This document shows positions 40,584 through 48,509 of a stretch of 64,000 nt of DNA, one piece after another. Every line of letters begins with the position of its first letter. Position 1 is the first letter of the stretch. The DNA is from Candidatus Falkowiibacteriota bacterium (lineage in GTDB: Bacteria; Patescibacteriota; Patescibacteriia; Patescibacteriales; UBA12465). The notes under the pieces are model-generated. The model was not told where the DNA came from. It was given only the letters and a program-made list of their open reading frames with translations, and did no database searches. The DNA lies in assembly GCA_026396875.1 (NCBI GenBank), contig JAPLVY010000004.1, positions 147,163-211,162 of the forward strand, in the 5' to 3' direction. A program made the position numbers and the translations under genes.

Positions 40584-40654
40584 GCGGGCATAGTATAATG
40601 GTAGTACAGGGGTTTCCAAAACCTCTAGCGTGGGTTCGATTCCTACTGCCCGTG
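40584..40654 (+). tRNA. tRNA-Trp (CCA)
   Basis: A 71-nt cloverleaf: acceptor GCGGGCA/TGCCCGT (first pair G-U), D stem GTAT/GTAC, anticodon stem GGGGT/ACCTC with loop TTCCAAA (anticodon CCA), T arm GTGGG-TTCGATT-CCTAC, discriminator G as expected for tRNA-Trp. CCA is not encoded. A short CTGC/GCAG hairpin with T-run follows (40668-40687). It lies just upstream of the trp leader. Confidence 0.9.
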
Positions 40655-40699
40655 CGAATGAAAGGCTGCTTATTTTAGGCAGTTTTTTGTTATAGTGGC

Positions 40700-40727
40700 T
40701 TGCATTAATTAAGATATGTTTTATAAT
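40700..40727 (+). promoter_or_regulatory. Promoter of the trpL-trpB unit
   Basis: TTGCAT (40700-40705), 16-base spacer, TATAAT (40722-40727). The predicted start falls on or next to the A of the leader-peptide ATG at 40734, so the leader mRNA would be leaderless. Confidence 0.7.
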
Positions 40728-40733
40728 AGAAAA

Positions 40734-40787
40734 ATGATTATAAATAAATTTCAGACAACTGGTAAGTTCTGGTGGCACTCACAATAG
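40734..40787 (+). CDS. trpL: trp leader peptide with tandem Trp codons
   Basis: A 17-residue ORF, MIINKFQTTGKFWWHSQ, with two adjacent TGG codons at positions 13-14 and a stop at 40785-40787. The Trp codons lie just before the first arm of a set of alternative RNA hairpins that ends in a terminator upstream of trpB. This is the layout of a classical trp attenuator: a ribosome stalled at the Trp codons frees the antiterminator, while rapid passage allows termination. There is no Shine-Dalgarno, and the promoter position implies leaderless translation. Confidence 0.85.
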   Translation: MIINKFQTTGKFWWHSQ

Positions 40788-40862
40788 TGGGTAGCTATTT
40801 TTTTGTTTAAAATTTATTTCTCAAAACTACCCAAAACATGAATGTATTTGGGTAGTTTTTTT
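40777..40862 (+). promoter_or_regulatory. Transcription attenuator upstream of trpB
   Basis: Four RNA segments can pair in mutually exclusive ways: 1 ACTCAC (40777-40782), 2 GTGGGTAG (40787-40794), 3 CTACCC (40827-40832) and 4 GGGTAG followed by T8 (40850-40862). 1:2 forms a 6-bp pause-type hairpin, 2:3 an antiterminator, and 3:4 a strong terminator. Segment 1 overlaps the leader codons right after the two Trp codons, so a ribosome stalled there would cover it and favour 2:3. Confidence 0.82.
40823..40862 (+). terminator. Attenuator terminator hairpin
   Basis: AAAACTACCCAAA / TTTGGGTAGTTTT is a perfect 13-bp stem followed by a T-run, located about 110 bases before the trpB start. Its position upstream of the gene shows that it is regulatory. 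Confidence 0.88.
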
Positions 40863-40969
40863 TATTTACCAAAATTTATATGAGATATTATTTTCTAAAT
40901 CGAGCAACTGAGTCCTGGCAACGTATAATTAAGTTTTTATGTAAAGTTTATTATTTAATTATATATGAT

Positions 40970-42172
40970 ATGAAAAATTCAATAAAATCGTTACCAGATA
41001 ATAATGGTTATTTCGGGAAATATGGCGGTCAGATTATTCCACCAGAACTTAAGGTAATTTTTGATGAAATCGCTTTGGCGTATGAGCAGGCTAAAAATGA
41101 TCCTGTTTTTATCGCTGAATACGAAGATTTGTTAAAAAATTATGTTGGTCGGCCATCACCGCTGTATCATGCAAAAAATTTAACCAAGAAGTTAAAGGGC
41201 GCGCAAATCTATTTGAAGCGTGAGGACTTAAATCACACCGGTGCGCACAAGATAAACCATACTTTGGGCGAGGCGCTTTTGGCCAAAAGAATGGGCAAGA
41301 CCAAACTGCTAGCAGAAACGGGAGCTGGTCAGCATGGCGTAGCTTTGGCGACCGCTGCAACGTTAGTAGGTTTGGATTGCGAAATTCACATGGGAGAAAT
41401 TGATGTCTTAAAGCAACACCCGAACGTGGTGAGAATGCAGTTGCTAGGGGCTAAAGTGGTAACGGTAAAATCCGGCGGACGATGCCTGAAAGATGCCGTT
41501 GATAGCGCCTTTGGCGCCTTTCTCGAGGATCCAAAAAATATATTTTTTGGCATTGGTTCGATAGTTGGGCCACACCCATTTCCAATGATGGTGAGGTATT
41601 TTCAGTCTATCGTGGGCAGGGAAACCCGCTCACAGATATTGGAACAGGCCAGGATTTTACCGAATTATTTGATTGCTTGTGTCGGCGGCGGGTCAAATGC
41701 TATTGGTCTTTTTCATGAGTTCTTGGATGATGATGAGGTAAAAATGATGATTGGCGTAGAGCCGAGTGGTAGAAGTTTTAAGCCTGGCGATCACGCGGCG
41801 ACCTTAACCCTGGGTACTCCCGGTAGTTTGCATGGCATGTTCACTTATTTGCTACAGAATGAAGATGGTGAGCCACTGCCAGTTCATTCAATCGCTTCTG
41901 GTTTGGATTATCCAGGAGTTGGACCAATCCACGCGGACTTGAAGGATAGTGGTCGGGTGCATTATGAGTCAATTAGCGACAAGGAGGCATTGGAAGCTTT
42001 TTTAAGCTTGTCCAAGGTTGAGGGCATAATTCCTGCGCTAGAAAGCTCGCATGCCTTAGCGCAAGCCATAAAATTAGCTCCAAAGCTGGGTCAAGATAAA
42101 ATTATCATCGTTAATTTGTCTGGCCGTGGCGATAAGGACGTCGATTATGTCGCAAGTTTGCTGGATGTTTAG
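40970..42172 (+). CDS. trpB: Tryptophan synthase beta subunit
   Basis: Start taken at [20 protein letters not shown] (400 residues) rather than the longer ORF, whose extra 30 residues are unrelated. Core features: [20 protein letters not shown] with the PLP Lys, [26 protein letters not shown] for the phosphate, and the C-terminal LSGRGDKD. It joins indole and serine to make tryptophan. No trpA or other trp gene is present, so indole probably comes from outside or from salvage. Expression appears controlled by the trpL attenuator. Confidence 0.95.
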   Translation: MKNSIKSLPDNNGYFGKYGGQIIPPELKVIFDEIALAYEQAKNDPVFIAEYEDLLKNYVGRPSPLYHAKNLTKKLKGAQIYLKREDLNHTGAHKINHTLGEALLAKRMGKTKLLAETGAGQHGVALATAATLVGLDCEIHMGEIDVLKQHPNVVRMQLLGAKVVTVKSGGRCLKDAVDSAFGAFLEDPKNIFFGIGSIVGPHPFPMMVRYFQSIVGRETRSQILEQARILPNYLIACVGGGSNAIGLFHEFLDDDEVKMMIGVEPSGRSFKPGDHAATLTLGTPGSLHGMFTYLLQNEDGEPLPVHSIASGLDYPGVGPIHADLKDSGRVHYESISDKEALEAFLSLSKVEGIIPALESSHALAQAIKLAPKLGQDKIIIVNLSGRGDKDVDYVASLLDV

Positions 42173-42219
42173 CTTGGGCCTGAATTGCCAGAAATCTCTA
42201 GTAACTTCACACGATAAAC

Positions 42220-42246
42220 AAAAAACAGGGTTAACCCTGTTTTTTG
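42220..42246 (+). terminator. Terminator after trpB
   Basis: AAAAAACAGGG-TTAA-CCCTGTTTTTT, a perfect hairpin with T-run. Confidence 0.88.
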
Positions 42247-42311
42247 TAAATCGCTCCGTTCTTTATAATATGGTAAACTATTAACAACTAACTTCAAATA
42301 AATTTAAAATT

Positions 42312-43196
42312 ATGAAAAATAAATTTTTATTAATTTCAATTTGTTTTCTCTGGTTTTTGCCGGGAGTTGCCTCTGCTCATCAGCCACGGATCGTCAGCGG
42401 AAATCCGATAAATGTTTCAAGCCCAGAAACTTCCCAGGCTTTCTATGGGGAATTAAAAGGAATTCCTCATGAGTTTATTATCCGATCAGATAAAGAGTTT
42501 CGTCTTTACCTTGGAGTTTTGGTTCCAGATATTCCCATGATCAGAAAGGACATCTCAGTTTCTGTTGATCGGCTAAGTGGTGCTACTCGTGAACGCTTGG
42601 CTTTGTTGAATGGAGAAAACTTTAATTGGACCCCCTTCTTTGAGACTTTTGCTAAAGATAATTATTTCTGGGGGCCGGAATTCAAGGACGACAATTCGCA
42701 GCAGGGAGTTGCCCTCCAGGGGAAGCTTGTTCCTGCTGGCACCTATTCAATTACGGTTTTTAATTCTAGCGAACAAGGTAAATATTCTTTGGCAGTTGGC
42801 GATTTAGAGACTTTTCCGCCAATAGAAATAATTAACGCCATCCTGGTGGTTCCTCAATTGAAAGCCAATTTTTTCCATTATTCCTTGCTCGTGCTTCTGT
42901 CCTCTCCTTATGTTATTGGCTATATTCTTTTGATACTTGCCATCGCCTTCGTTCTGGGCCTTCTGTTGCGCTTGCTACTAGTAAGATTTGTTAAACCAAA
43001 AAAAAGTAAGGGAAAGAACATGAATAGAAAAGATCGCATGATTCGCTTGGTCGCTGGAATAATTATCTTAGCTCTTGCCTTTATCTTTGGTCTCAATCCC
43101 TACCTGCTTTTCTTGTCTGGTTTGTGTTTTTTTGCGGCGGCTTCTGGTTGGTGTGGTCTTTATGCTATTCTTGGAAAAAGCTCCTGTTCTATTTAA
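42312..43196 (+). CDS. Secreted-domain membrane protein with C-terminal DUF2892-type module
   Basis: A 294-residue protein with a signal peptide (FLPGVASA cleavage), an extracytoplasmic beta-type domain (about 20-170), a membrane helix (about 198-225), a basic linker (KPKKSKGKN), and then MNRKDRMIRLVAGIIILALA...SGWCGLYAILGKSSC, the two-helix DUF2892/YgaP-type membrane module with Cys residues. That module is usually a stand-alone protein or follows a rhodanese domain, so this is a fusion. Function unknown; the module's cysteines suggest sulfur or redox chemistry in the membrane. Confidence 0.72.
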   Translation: MKNKFLLISICFLWFLPGVASAHQPRIVSGNPINVSSPETSQAFYGELKGIPHEFIIRSDKEFRLYLGVLVPDIPMIRKDISVSVDRLSGATRERLALLNGENFNWTPFFETFAKDNYFWGPEFKDDNSQQGVALQGKLVPAGTYSITVFNSSEQGKYSLAVGDLETFPPIEIINAILVVPQLKANFFHYSLLVLLSSPYVIGYILLILAIAFVLGLLLRLLLVRFVKPKKSKGKNMNRKDRMIRLVAGIIILALAFIFGLNPYLLFLSGLCFFAAASGWCGLYAILGKSSCSI

Positions 43197-43268
43197 CATC
43201 AAGTCTTGCAACTTTTAATATGCTATAATTATTATAGTTTTTAAAATAATAAATTAATCAACAAATTT

Positions 43269-44102
43269 ATGAAAAAAATCTTAGTTTTTTCCATGATTTT
43301 CTCCTTAGTCTTGGTGTCTGGGAATTTTGTCTTGGCGCAAGAAGTAAATCCTGGTCAAGGTCCGGACAATCAGAAGCCGAAGAATGAAAATAAACCACCA
43401 ATGCGTCCAGCTATCGGCCAGAACAACTCAAGCGTCAAAACTCAGCCAGAAAAAATCTCCAGTCCTAGTGAAATGGGTTTGTTTGAAAAGATCAAGAAAG
43501 TTGGTAATGAACTTTTTGGTGTCCGCAAACAAAATGTTCAACCAAAGAAAGATGACAATAAAAAACCAATGCCAGTCGCAGATGGCCAGAATTTAGCTAG
43601 CGGGACCATGATGGTTAAAGAAAATCCAAATTCTTTTATGCCAACTTCATCCACTGATCAACTAGAAAAAATCTCCAGTCCCGGCGACATGAATTTATTT
43701 GATAAGATCAAAAAAGTTGGTACGGCACTTTTTGGTGTCAGGAAAGGCGATGGCCCTAAACCAATGTTGATCAAGCCGGAATTTGCTCAATGTGTTAAGG
43801 ACGCTATCAACAAAAAAGGCCTAGCGGTTAAGGCGGTTGTCAGTGCTCATAATCAGGCCCTAGTTGCAGCCCTTGATTCCCGTCTTGCCTGCGAACTTGC
43901 CGCAGTTGATAAAACTAGTGCCCAGGAACAGTTTGACGCCAATCAACTTTGTATCAGCGCTGACCAAAAGACCAGAGATGAGAGTGAGGGCACCTTCAAT
44001 AAGGCCAGGGAAGATGCTCAGAAAACCTTTCAGACCGATGTCAAACAATGTCTTGGCAGCTTTGTTCAAAACAGTTCAAGCACCAATCCGATAGCAAATT
44101 AA
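43269..44102 (+). CDS. Secreted protein with two internal repeats
   Basis: A 277-residue protein with a signal peptide ending SGNFVLAQ. Two copies of a roughly 28-residue motif (EKISSPSEMGLFEKIKKVGN and EKISSPGDMNLFDKIKKVGT, each followed by LFGVRK) are separated by a Pro/Asn/Lys-rich linker. The C-terminal part (about 170-265) is helical with conserved Cys residues (FAQCVKDAINKKG, LDSRLACELAAVD, NQLCISAD, DVKQCLGSF). That pattern is common to CPR secreted helical proteins. No function can be named. Terminator directly follows. Confidence 0.72.
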   Translation: MKKILVFSMIFSLVLVSGNFVLAQEVNPGQGPDNQKPKNENKPPMRPAIGQNNSSVKTQPEKISSPSEMGLFEKIKKVGNELFGVRKQNVQPKKDDNKKPMPVADGQNLASGTMMVKENPNSFMPTSSTDQLEKISSPGDMNLFDKIKKVGTALFGVRKGDGPKPMLIKPEFAQCVKDAINKKGLAVKAVVSAHNQALVAALDSRLACELAAVDKTSAQEQFDANQLCISADQKTRDESEGTFNKAREDAQKTFQTDVKQCLGSFVQNSSSTNPIAN

Positions 44103-44115
44103 GATTTGTTAAAAT

Positions 44116-44147
44116 AAAAAACAGACCCAGAGGGGTCTGTTTTTTTA
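44116..44147 (+). terminator. Terminator
   Basis: AAAACAGACCC / GGGTCTGTTTT hairpin with T7. Confidence 0.88.
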
Positions 44148-44207
44148 TCTATAAAAAATTTAGTGGTATAATGTAAATGATTATTAAGCGAGTTGCCTTT
44201 TTTTATT

Positions 44208-44816
44208 ATGAAAACCTTAGATGAAATAATTTTAGCGCGTCGAACTATCAGAGATTTTACTGATGATATTCCATCAGAAGAACAAATAAAAATGATTTTA
44301 CGGGCAGGATTGCACGCCCCCTTTGCATCCTTGGCAGCTCAGGGTGGTGATAAATACCGCCAATTCATAATAGTTGGCGGGCAAGGAGAAGTGATTAAAG
44401 AAATTAGAGTTTTAGTTCAAGAGCAAACGAAGAAATTTTTAAAAATTATCCCTTTTCTAAATCTATTTCTTAAGTACAAAATTAGTGAAACTTTTAAACA
44501 AAGAGTACAAAGCGATTTGCTGGGTTCTGCTCCTTGGTATATTTTTGTTGTTGAACCAAAAGGCTTTCCGCCAGCGCAGAAGCAATCCATCGCTCATTGT
44601 CTGGAGAATATGTGGCTTAAGGCCACAGAACTAGATTTGGGCTTTAGACCAATCTCTGTCTTTGAAAATATGGGTAGTAATCAGCGTTTGTGCGATTTGT
44701 TTTCTCTAGCGAAAAGTCGATATGTAATTAATTGTTGCGCTGTCGGTTGTCCGAAGGAGAAGATGGAAAACTCAGTCCGACAAAATTTGGATGATATCTC
44801 TCTCTGGCTTAGATAA
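44208..44816 (+). CDS. Nitroreductase-family flavoprotein
   Basis: Start chosen at ATG 44208 (MKTLDEIILARRTIRDF); the track used an upstream TTG. The 202-residue protein has the family opening RRTIRDFTDDIPSEEQIKMILRAGLHAPFA (FMN phosphate and substrate-loop positions) and ends with the long C-terminal strand. The middle has a helix with LNLFLKYKIS that is longer than usual. Members use FMN and NAD(P)H to reduce nitro groups, quinones or activated alkenes. It is separate from the second nitroreductase at 48510. Substrate not predictable. Confidence 0.85.
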   Translation: MKTLDEIILARRTIRDFTDDIPSEEQIKMILRAGLHAPFASLAAQGGDKYRQFIIVGGQGEVIKEIRVLVQEQTKKFLKIIPFLNLFLKYKISETFKQRVQSDLLGSAPWYIFVVEPKGFPPAQKQSIAHCLENMWLKATELDLGFRPISVFENMGSNQRLCDLFSLAKSRYVINCCAVGCPKEKMENSVRQNLDDISLWLR

Positions 44817-44838
44817 TTTCATAATTAACTATAAAAAT

Positions 44839-45150
44839 ATGCTTTCAACTTGTGTTGGCAAACCAACTAAATTCAAAAAAACCATCTATCTTCTCGCTTT
44901 TTCTACGCTCGGAGTTTTACTAAGCGTTATTGTTTATGCTGTGATAGAAATTTTCTTTCTGATTTGGTTTCGAGAAGTCAGCCTCTCTTTGCCGGTGTTT
45001 AATGTGTTATTGCTCCTAAAATTCGCCTTGCTCGCCCTCGGCGTTATTAGCGGCTACTCGATCGGATCTTTCTGCTGGCAGAAACTCTATGTGGAAAGAG
45101 TTTGGCTGAGAAAAGGAAAAAAATGTTGCAATAAAAAAGCTCCCCGTTAA
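44839..45150 (+). CDS. Two-to-three-helix membrane protein
   Basis: Start set at MLSTCVGKPTKFKKTIY (103 residues), since the track start lies inside the nitroreductase gene. Helices are near residues 14-38 and 48-72, with a basic C-terminus (RVWLRKGKKCCNKK). Small proteins of this kind are common in CPR genomes; function unknown. The last codons form part of a terminator hairpin. Confidence 0.6.
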   Translation: MLSTCVGKPTKFKKTIYLLAFSTLGVLLSVIVYAVIEIFFLIWFREVSLSLPVFNVLLLLKFALLALGVISGYSIGSFCWQKLYVERVWLRKGKKCCNKKAPR

Positions 45151-45163
45151 GACGTGGAGCTTT
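45135..45163. terminator. Bidirectional terminator overlapping a stop codon
   Basis: AAAGCTCC / GGAGCTTT with inner CG/CG pairing; the left arm encodes the last residues of the membrane protein, and the other side serves the convergent gene at 45181. Confidence 0.7.
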
Positions 45164-45180
45164 CTACGTAATACTTCTTT

Positions 45181-45747
45181 TTAAGCGCTTAATTGGGCGC
45201 GATATTTTTTTGTTTTTGGAAATAAATTTAGAGGAATACTACGGTACCCCAGACCGATTGATAACAATGCTTGATATTGTTCAATCTGTTTGATATACAA
45301 AACGATAGTTTTGCAGGATCTGGACATGCCAACAATATTGTTTACTCCTGACTTCCATTTTTTCCCAGATTTACCACCTCCGATGAGCACCATGGCCACC
45401 ACCTCCACGCTGCTTACTGGCAAGCGGTTTAGGCAACTCTCAATTAATTCTGGAGATTCATTCCAGCCATCTGGCTCATTCGTGTGAACTGCTATTGCGT
45501 GAAAACATTTTCCTTTGGAAAGGTGAGAACGAATCTCGCCTTTTTCGAATTGAATATTATCCAATCCTGGCCAGAATTTTCTACAAACTTCACCAGCAAA
45601 TCCCTGATTATTGTTGTATTGCCCCAATAAATTGGGATAGTTCACGGCAAACACGATATGGTCTGCCGGCGTTTCAAAAATGTCTCCCTGGATGCACAGT
45701 AGCGGTTCCTGGAAGTCAATAAATCTTTTAAAGGTTTCGATGTTCAT
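45181..45747 (-). CDS. Possible macro-domain-like protein
   Basis: Start taken at MNIETFKRFIDF (188 residues); the track start adds 17 residues. The order IQGDIFETPADHIVFAVNYPNLLG...GFAGEV...FHAIAVHT...VLIGGGKSGKKW is reminiscent of ADP-ribose-binding macro domains (NAAN loop, then a Gly-rich loop), but the match is weak. No membrane or signal segment. If correct, it would bind or hydrolyse ADP-ribose derivatives. It is convergent with the previous gene and divergent from the PDE-like gene. Confidence 0.45.
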   Translation of the reverse strand: MNIETFKRFIDFQEPLLCIQGDIFETPADHIVFAVNYPNLLGQYNNNQGFAGEVCRKFWPGLDNIQFEKGEIRSHLSKGKCFHAIAVHTNEPDGWNESPELIESCLNRLPVSSVEVVAMVLIGGGKSGKKWKSGVNNIVGMSRSCKTIVLYIKQIEQYQALLSIGLGYRSIPLNLFPKTKKYRAQLSA

Positions 45748-45840
45748 TTTTATGATTTTTTGATTGTTAACTAACGGTTTAACAGTTAATTTTTTCATAA
45801 AAAACCAATAAAGTCAATGCCTCTAGTATTATTAACAGAT

Positions 45841-45870
45841 TTGACAAATAATGATTTTTAATGGTAATAT
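45841..45870 (+). promoter_or_regulatory. Promoter of the HD/PDE-like gene
   Basis: TTGACA (45841-45846), 18-base spacer, TAATAT (45865-45870). It lies downstream of the start used in the ORF track and therefore supports the later ATG at 45914, which has AAGGAG at 45901-45906. Confidence 0.75.
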
Positions 45871-45913
45871 TTTTATCTGCTCATTAACACAATTTAAAAA
45901 AAGGAGAAAAAAC

Positions 45914-46546
45914 ATGAACATTATTTTTCAAATTATTAACAATAGCGAAGACATTTATCAAGGCGAACTTCGCTATTATCACAAATTAGCCTTCAATGCA
46001 AAAAATAGTGCAAATCACTATCACAATTATCGGCACTCGATGCACGTTATGTGCTCAGTGTATGAGGGAGCAAAATTCATTGGTTATCCAGAAAGAGCCG
46101 GTGAACAGGAATTTAGGGCGTTACTTATTGCCAGTATGCATCATGACTATGGCCATAGTGGCATAATGGGTAGTGATGCTCAGCAAATCTCCAACACTTT
46201 GGCTAATTTGCATCCGCTGATGTTGGAAAAAGACTTACATCTCTGGCCACTGATTGAGAAGTTTATTGTTAGTACTCAATTTCCTCATCACGAGGGAGAA
46301 GTTAGTGAAGGAGAGGGCTTAATCCGCGACGCGGATCTAAGCCAGATTTTCAGCGAAATCTGGATGCAGCAGATAGTATTTGGCTTATCCGTTGAAATGA
46401 AAATTTCGCCAGTTGAGCTCTTGTGCCAACAGCCATCTTTTCTTCGTTCCTTGAAGTTTCATTCAAAATGGGGAAACCTTTTGCTTCAGCCCAAAATCGC
46501 TGGGAAAATAAGGGAAATTACCGAAATGATCAGCCTGGTTGAGTAA
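45914..46546 (+). CDS. HD-domain phosphohydrolase resembling class I cyclic-nucleotide phosphodiesterases
   Basis: A 210-residue protein starting at MNIIFQIINN. The metal-binding motifs run HYHNYRHSMHV, IASMHHDYGHSG and RDADLSQIF. Their spacing and neighbours (YHN..H, then HD..H, then a later Asp) follow the catalytic core of eukaryotic-type 3',5'-cyclic nucleotide phosphodiesterases more than ordinary HD proteins. No sensor domain is attached. Whether it cleaves cAMP, cGMP or another phosphodiester is unknown; no cyclase is in the window. Confidence 0.75.
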   Translation: MNIIFQIINNSEDIYQGELRYYHKLAFNAKNSANHYHNYRHSMHVMCSVYEGAKFIGYPERAGEQEFRALLIASMHHDYGHSGIMGSDAQQISNTLANLHPLMLEKDLHLWPLIEKFIVSTQFPHHEGEVSEGEGLIRDADLSQIFSEIWMQQIVFGLSVEMKISPVELLCQQPSFLRSLKFHSKWGNLLLQPKIAGKIREITEMISLVE

Positions 46547-46564
46547 CTAGGCCATTAGTCTATT

Positions 46565-46601
46565 AGCATCTTGACCTCTTGGGGATTAAGATGCTTTTTT
46601 A
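46565..46601 (+). terminator. Terminator
   Basis: AGCATCTT / TAAGATGCT stem followed by T6. Confidence 0.75.
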
Positions 46602-46663
46602 TTTTTCTTAATAATCGAGATTTGATGTATAATTTAAGTGCTATAAGACAATAATAATTTTTT

Positions 46664-46957
46664 ATGTACGCCGATTTATATTTAATGATTATTTTGGGAA
46701 TATTTTTTGCCCTCAACCTCTTGGCTTTTTTGATTATGCTCTTTGATAAGATCAAGTCATCTCAGCCTGGTGCTGAAAGAATTTCCGAAGGAATGCTTTT
46801 TTTCTTGGCAACTATTTTTGGAAGTATCGGCGTCTATTGTGGAATGTTCGTCTTCCGTCACAAGACAAAGAAATGGTATTTTTTAATTGGCATCCCCCTG
46901 CTTGTGATCCAAAATATTGCCCTGGTTTATTGTTTTCTACTTTTTTTCAAAGTTTAA
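46664..46957 (+). CDS. DUF1294-family membrane protein
   Basis: A 97-residue protein with three membrane helices and the DUF1294 features: a Lys after helix 1 (FDKIKSSQPGAERISEGMLF), GSIGVYCGMFVFRHKTKKWYFLIGIPLL, and a final helix. The family is widespread and of unknown function. It stands alone between two terminators. Confidence 0.85.
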   Translation: MYADLYLMIILGIFFALNLLAFLIMLFDKIKSSQPGAERISEGMLFFLATIFGSIGVYCGMFVFRHKTKKWYFLIGIPLLVIQNIALVYCFLLFFKV

Positions 46958-46970
46958 CCTCTCTTATGCC

Positions 46971-47003
46971 AAAAGGAGTATTTTTTGATAATACTCTTTT
47001 TTG
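46971..47003 (+). terminator. Terminator after the DUF1294 gene
   Basis: AAAAGGAGTATT / AATACTCTTTTTT hairpin with T-run. Confidence 0.85.
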
Positions 47004-47093
47004 TTTATAGAACTTTTTTGATTCGCAACTAGGATGTTGCGAGATTTTTTATTTTATGGTTAAATGAGTTCGGTCATTTAAAAATAACGAATA

Positions 47094-47978
47094 ATGAAAA
47101 ATAAAATCGAAGATTTTAGCGAAAGCCAAATACTTAAGTTAATCGAAAGTATTGGTGGCGCATCTGTTGCTCGCGAAGTTTTGTCGGGCAAGGTGGTAGT
47201 AAAAATTGAGCGTCTATCGCGGATTGATGAGAACGGCTGTTTTCTTCCCGTTGATCAATCGGAGGCAAGAGAATATAACCCGGAAATCTTAAGTTCCAGG
47301 CCGTTAATCAACTATTACAGGCGTCTTTCTCGTTTGGGCAAGGTCTTCCCGGAACTGGAATTTGCGAGTCCAAAGAATTTCTATTTGGAATCCAGGAGAC
47401 TCACCAGACAATTGCTCTCAGATCGCGATTACTCCGGCCTTCTGCAGGGCGTTTGGTTCCCAATCTGTCTGCCAAAAATCAAAATTACTGATTATGGCGA
47501 AACTTTTGAAAATGTTTTTTTGGAAGCAGCGAAAAAAGCTTACTTTAATCATTTTAAATTCCTCGGTTTTCTTGGAACAAGGGATCTTGCCGGGAAAATC
47601 GACATCGCCGATTCTGGCCACCAAAGACTAATCGATAAAATGTCGCAAGGTCCGGTGACCAGCATTCTAACTTTCCCTTTTCGGGGAATTTCTTTCGACG
47701 ATGCCAGAAATATCGCCGGTAGACTTGATGGGCGCTTGGTTTTTCCTGGTCCAATCGGAATCACTACCGCTATCGCCACTTACCCAGATATTTTATTCAA
47801 GGATCATCATTCCGGAATGCAGATTCAATGCAGCGGTATCTCTTTCAAGGGATCCAAGATCCTTTCTACTCTGTATTTGTATGTAGATAGAAATGGTTGT
47901 TTTGTCTGCACTCAAGGCGAAGAGCTAAGTAATTATCATCAAGATATGATAACCGGCTTACTCTATCTTGGTGAATGA
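47094..47978 (+). CDS. Cytoplasmic protein of unknown function (CPR type)
   Basis: A 294-residue protein without signal peptide or membrane helix. The N-terminus is helical (EDFSESQILKLIESIGGASV), the middle has LARGE polar helices and the C-terminal half is beta-rich (SGMQIQCSGISFKGSKILST). Proteins of this size and style are scattered through Patescibacteria and often multi-copy, but the family has no known function. Single gene with its own terminator. Confidence 0.65.
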   Translation: MKNKIEDFSESQILKLIESIGGASVAREVLSGKVVVKIERLSRIDENGCFLPVDQSEAREYNPEILSSRPLINYYRRLSRLGKVFPELEFASPKNFYLESRRLTRQLLSDRDYSGLLQGVWFPICLPKIKITDYGETFENVFLEAAKKAYFNHFKFLGFLGTRDLAGKIDIADSGHQRLIDKMSQGPVTSILTFPFRGISFDDARNIAGRLDGRLVFPGPIGITTAIATYPDILFKDHHSGMQIQCSGISFKGSKILSTLYLYVDRNGCFVCTQGEELSNYHQDMITGLLYLGE

Positions 47979-47995
47979 CAATTTTGAAAAACAAT

Positions 47996-48024
47996 AAGAT
48001 GCAAAATATAAATTGCATCTTTTT
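47996..48024 (+). terminator. Terminator
   Basis: AAGATGCAA / TTGCATCTT hairpin followed by TTTT. Confidence 0.85.
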
Positions 48025-48068
48025 TATTTTTATAGAATTTTTTACCAACTAATGTTAGAATTATTTAT

Positions 48069-48458
48069 ATGTCTATTATTATTGCCTCTGGGCCTGTTAT
48101 TATTGAGAATAGCAAAGTTCTTCTTAATCGGAGCGGTGAGGACGACTTTTGGAAGTTTTGTGGTGGGAAGACGTTACCAGGAGAACTGAACCTCAAGCAG
48201 ACAGCTATTAGGAGAGTCAAAGAAGAAATGGGTCTTAATATCGAAATTATCCAAGATCAGCCGTATTTATTTTACACTGAGAAAGAAGATGACAATCAAA
48301 GCGTGATACTAGCTCATTTTTTAGCCAAACGTCTTAGCGAGGTTGAGCCTGGAATAGGGGTGCGTGATTGGCGCTGGTTTACTTTTGATGAATTATCTAA
48401 AGAAAACTTGGCCCCCAATATTTTCCCAGTTCTTACTTATTTTGGCTTTAATCAATAA
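48069..48458 (+). CDS. Nudix hydrolase
   Basis: A 129-residue protein with the Nudix box in the form GGKTLPGELNLKQTAIRRVK followed by EEMGLN. Relative to GX5EX7REUXEEXGU it has one extra residue before the Arg, and Arg in place of the first Glu of the REUXEE part, but the catalytic EE pair is kept. Small stand-alone Nudix proteins remove damaged or surplus nucleoside diphosphate derivatives. Substrate not predictable. Confidence 0.85.
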   Translation: MSIIIASGPVIIENSKVLLNRSGEDDFWKFCGGKTLPGELNLKQTAIRRVKEEMGLNIEIIQDQPYLFYTEKEDDNQSVILAHFLAKRLSEVEPGIGVRDWRWFTFDELSKENLAPNIFPVLTYFGFNQ

Positions 48459-48477
48459 AGTCATTGTTCAAAATATA

Positions 48478-48507
48478 AAAAAACCGACCAGCCGGTCGGT
48501 TTTTTTA
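48478..48507. terminator. Bidirectional terminator
   Basis: AAAACCGACC-AGCC-GGTCGGTTTT with flanking A and T runs, between convergent genes. Confidence 0.88.
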
Positions 48508-48509
48508 AT

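Noticed and set aside
40755-40800. T-box riboswitch upstream of trpB (TGGTGGCAC resembles the T-box with UGGC matching a tRNA-Trp G73)
   Set aside because: The promoter lies only about 30 bases upstream, so there is no room for stem I or a specifier loop. The same bases are explained better by the two Trp codons of a leader peptide.
40880-40969. N-terminal 30-residue extension of TrpB from the ORF track
   Set aside because: It is unrelated to TrpB, and a good start is at 40970, where the family begins.
43269-44102. Internal repeats of the secreted protein as a mobile repeat
   Set aside because: The two copies are protein-level repeats with diverged DNA, restricted to this gene.
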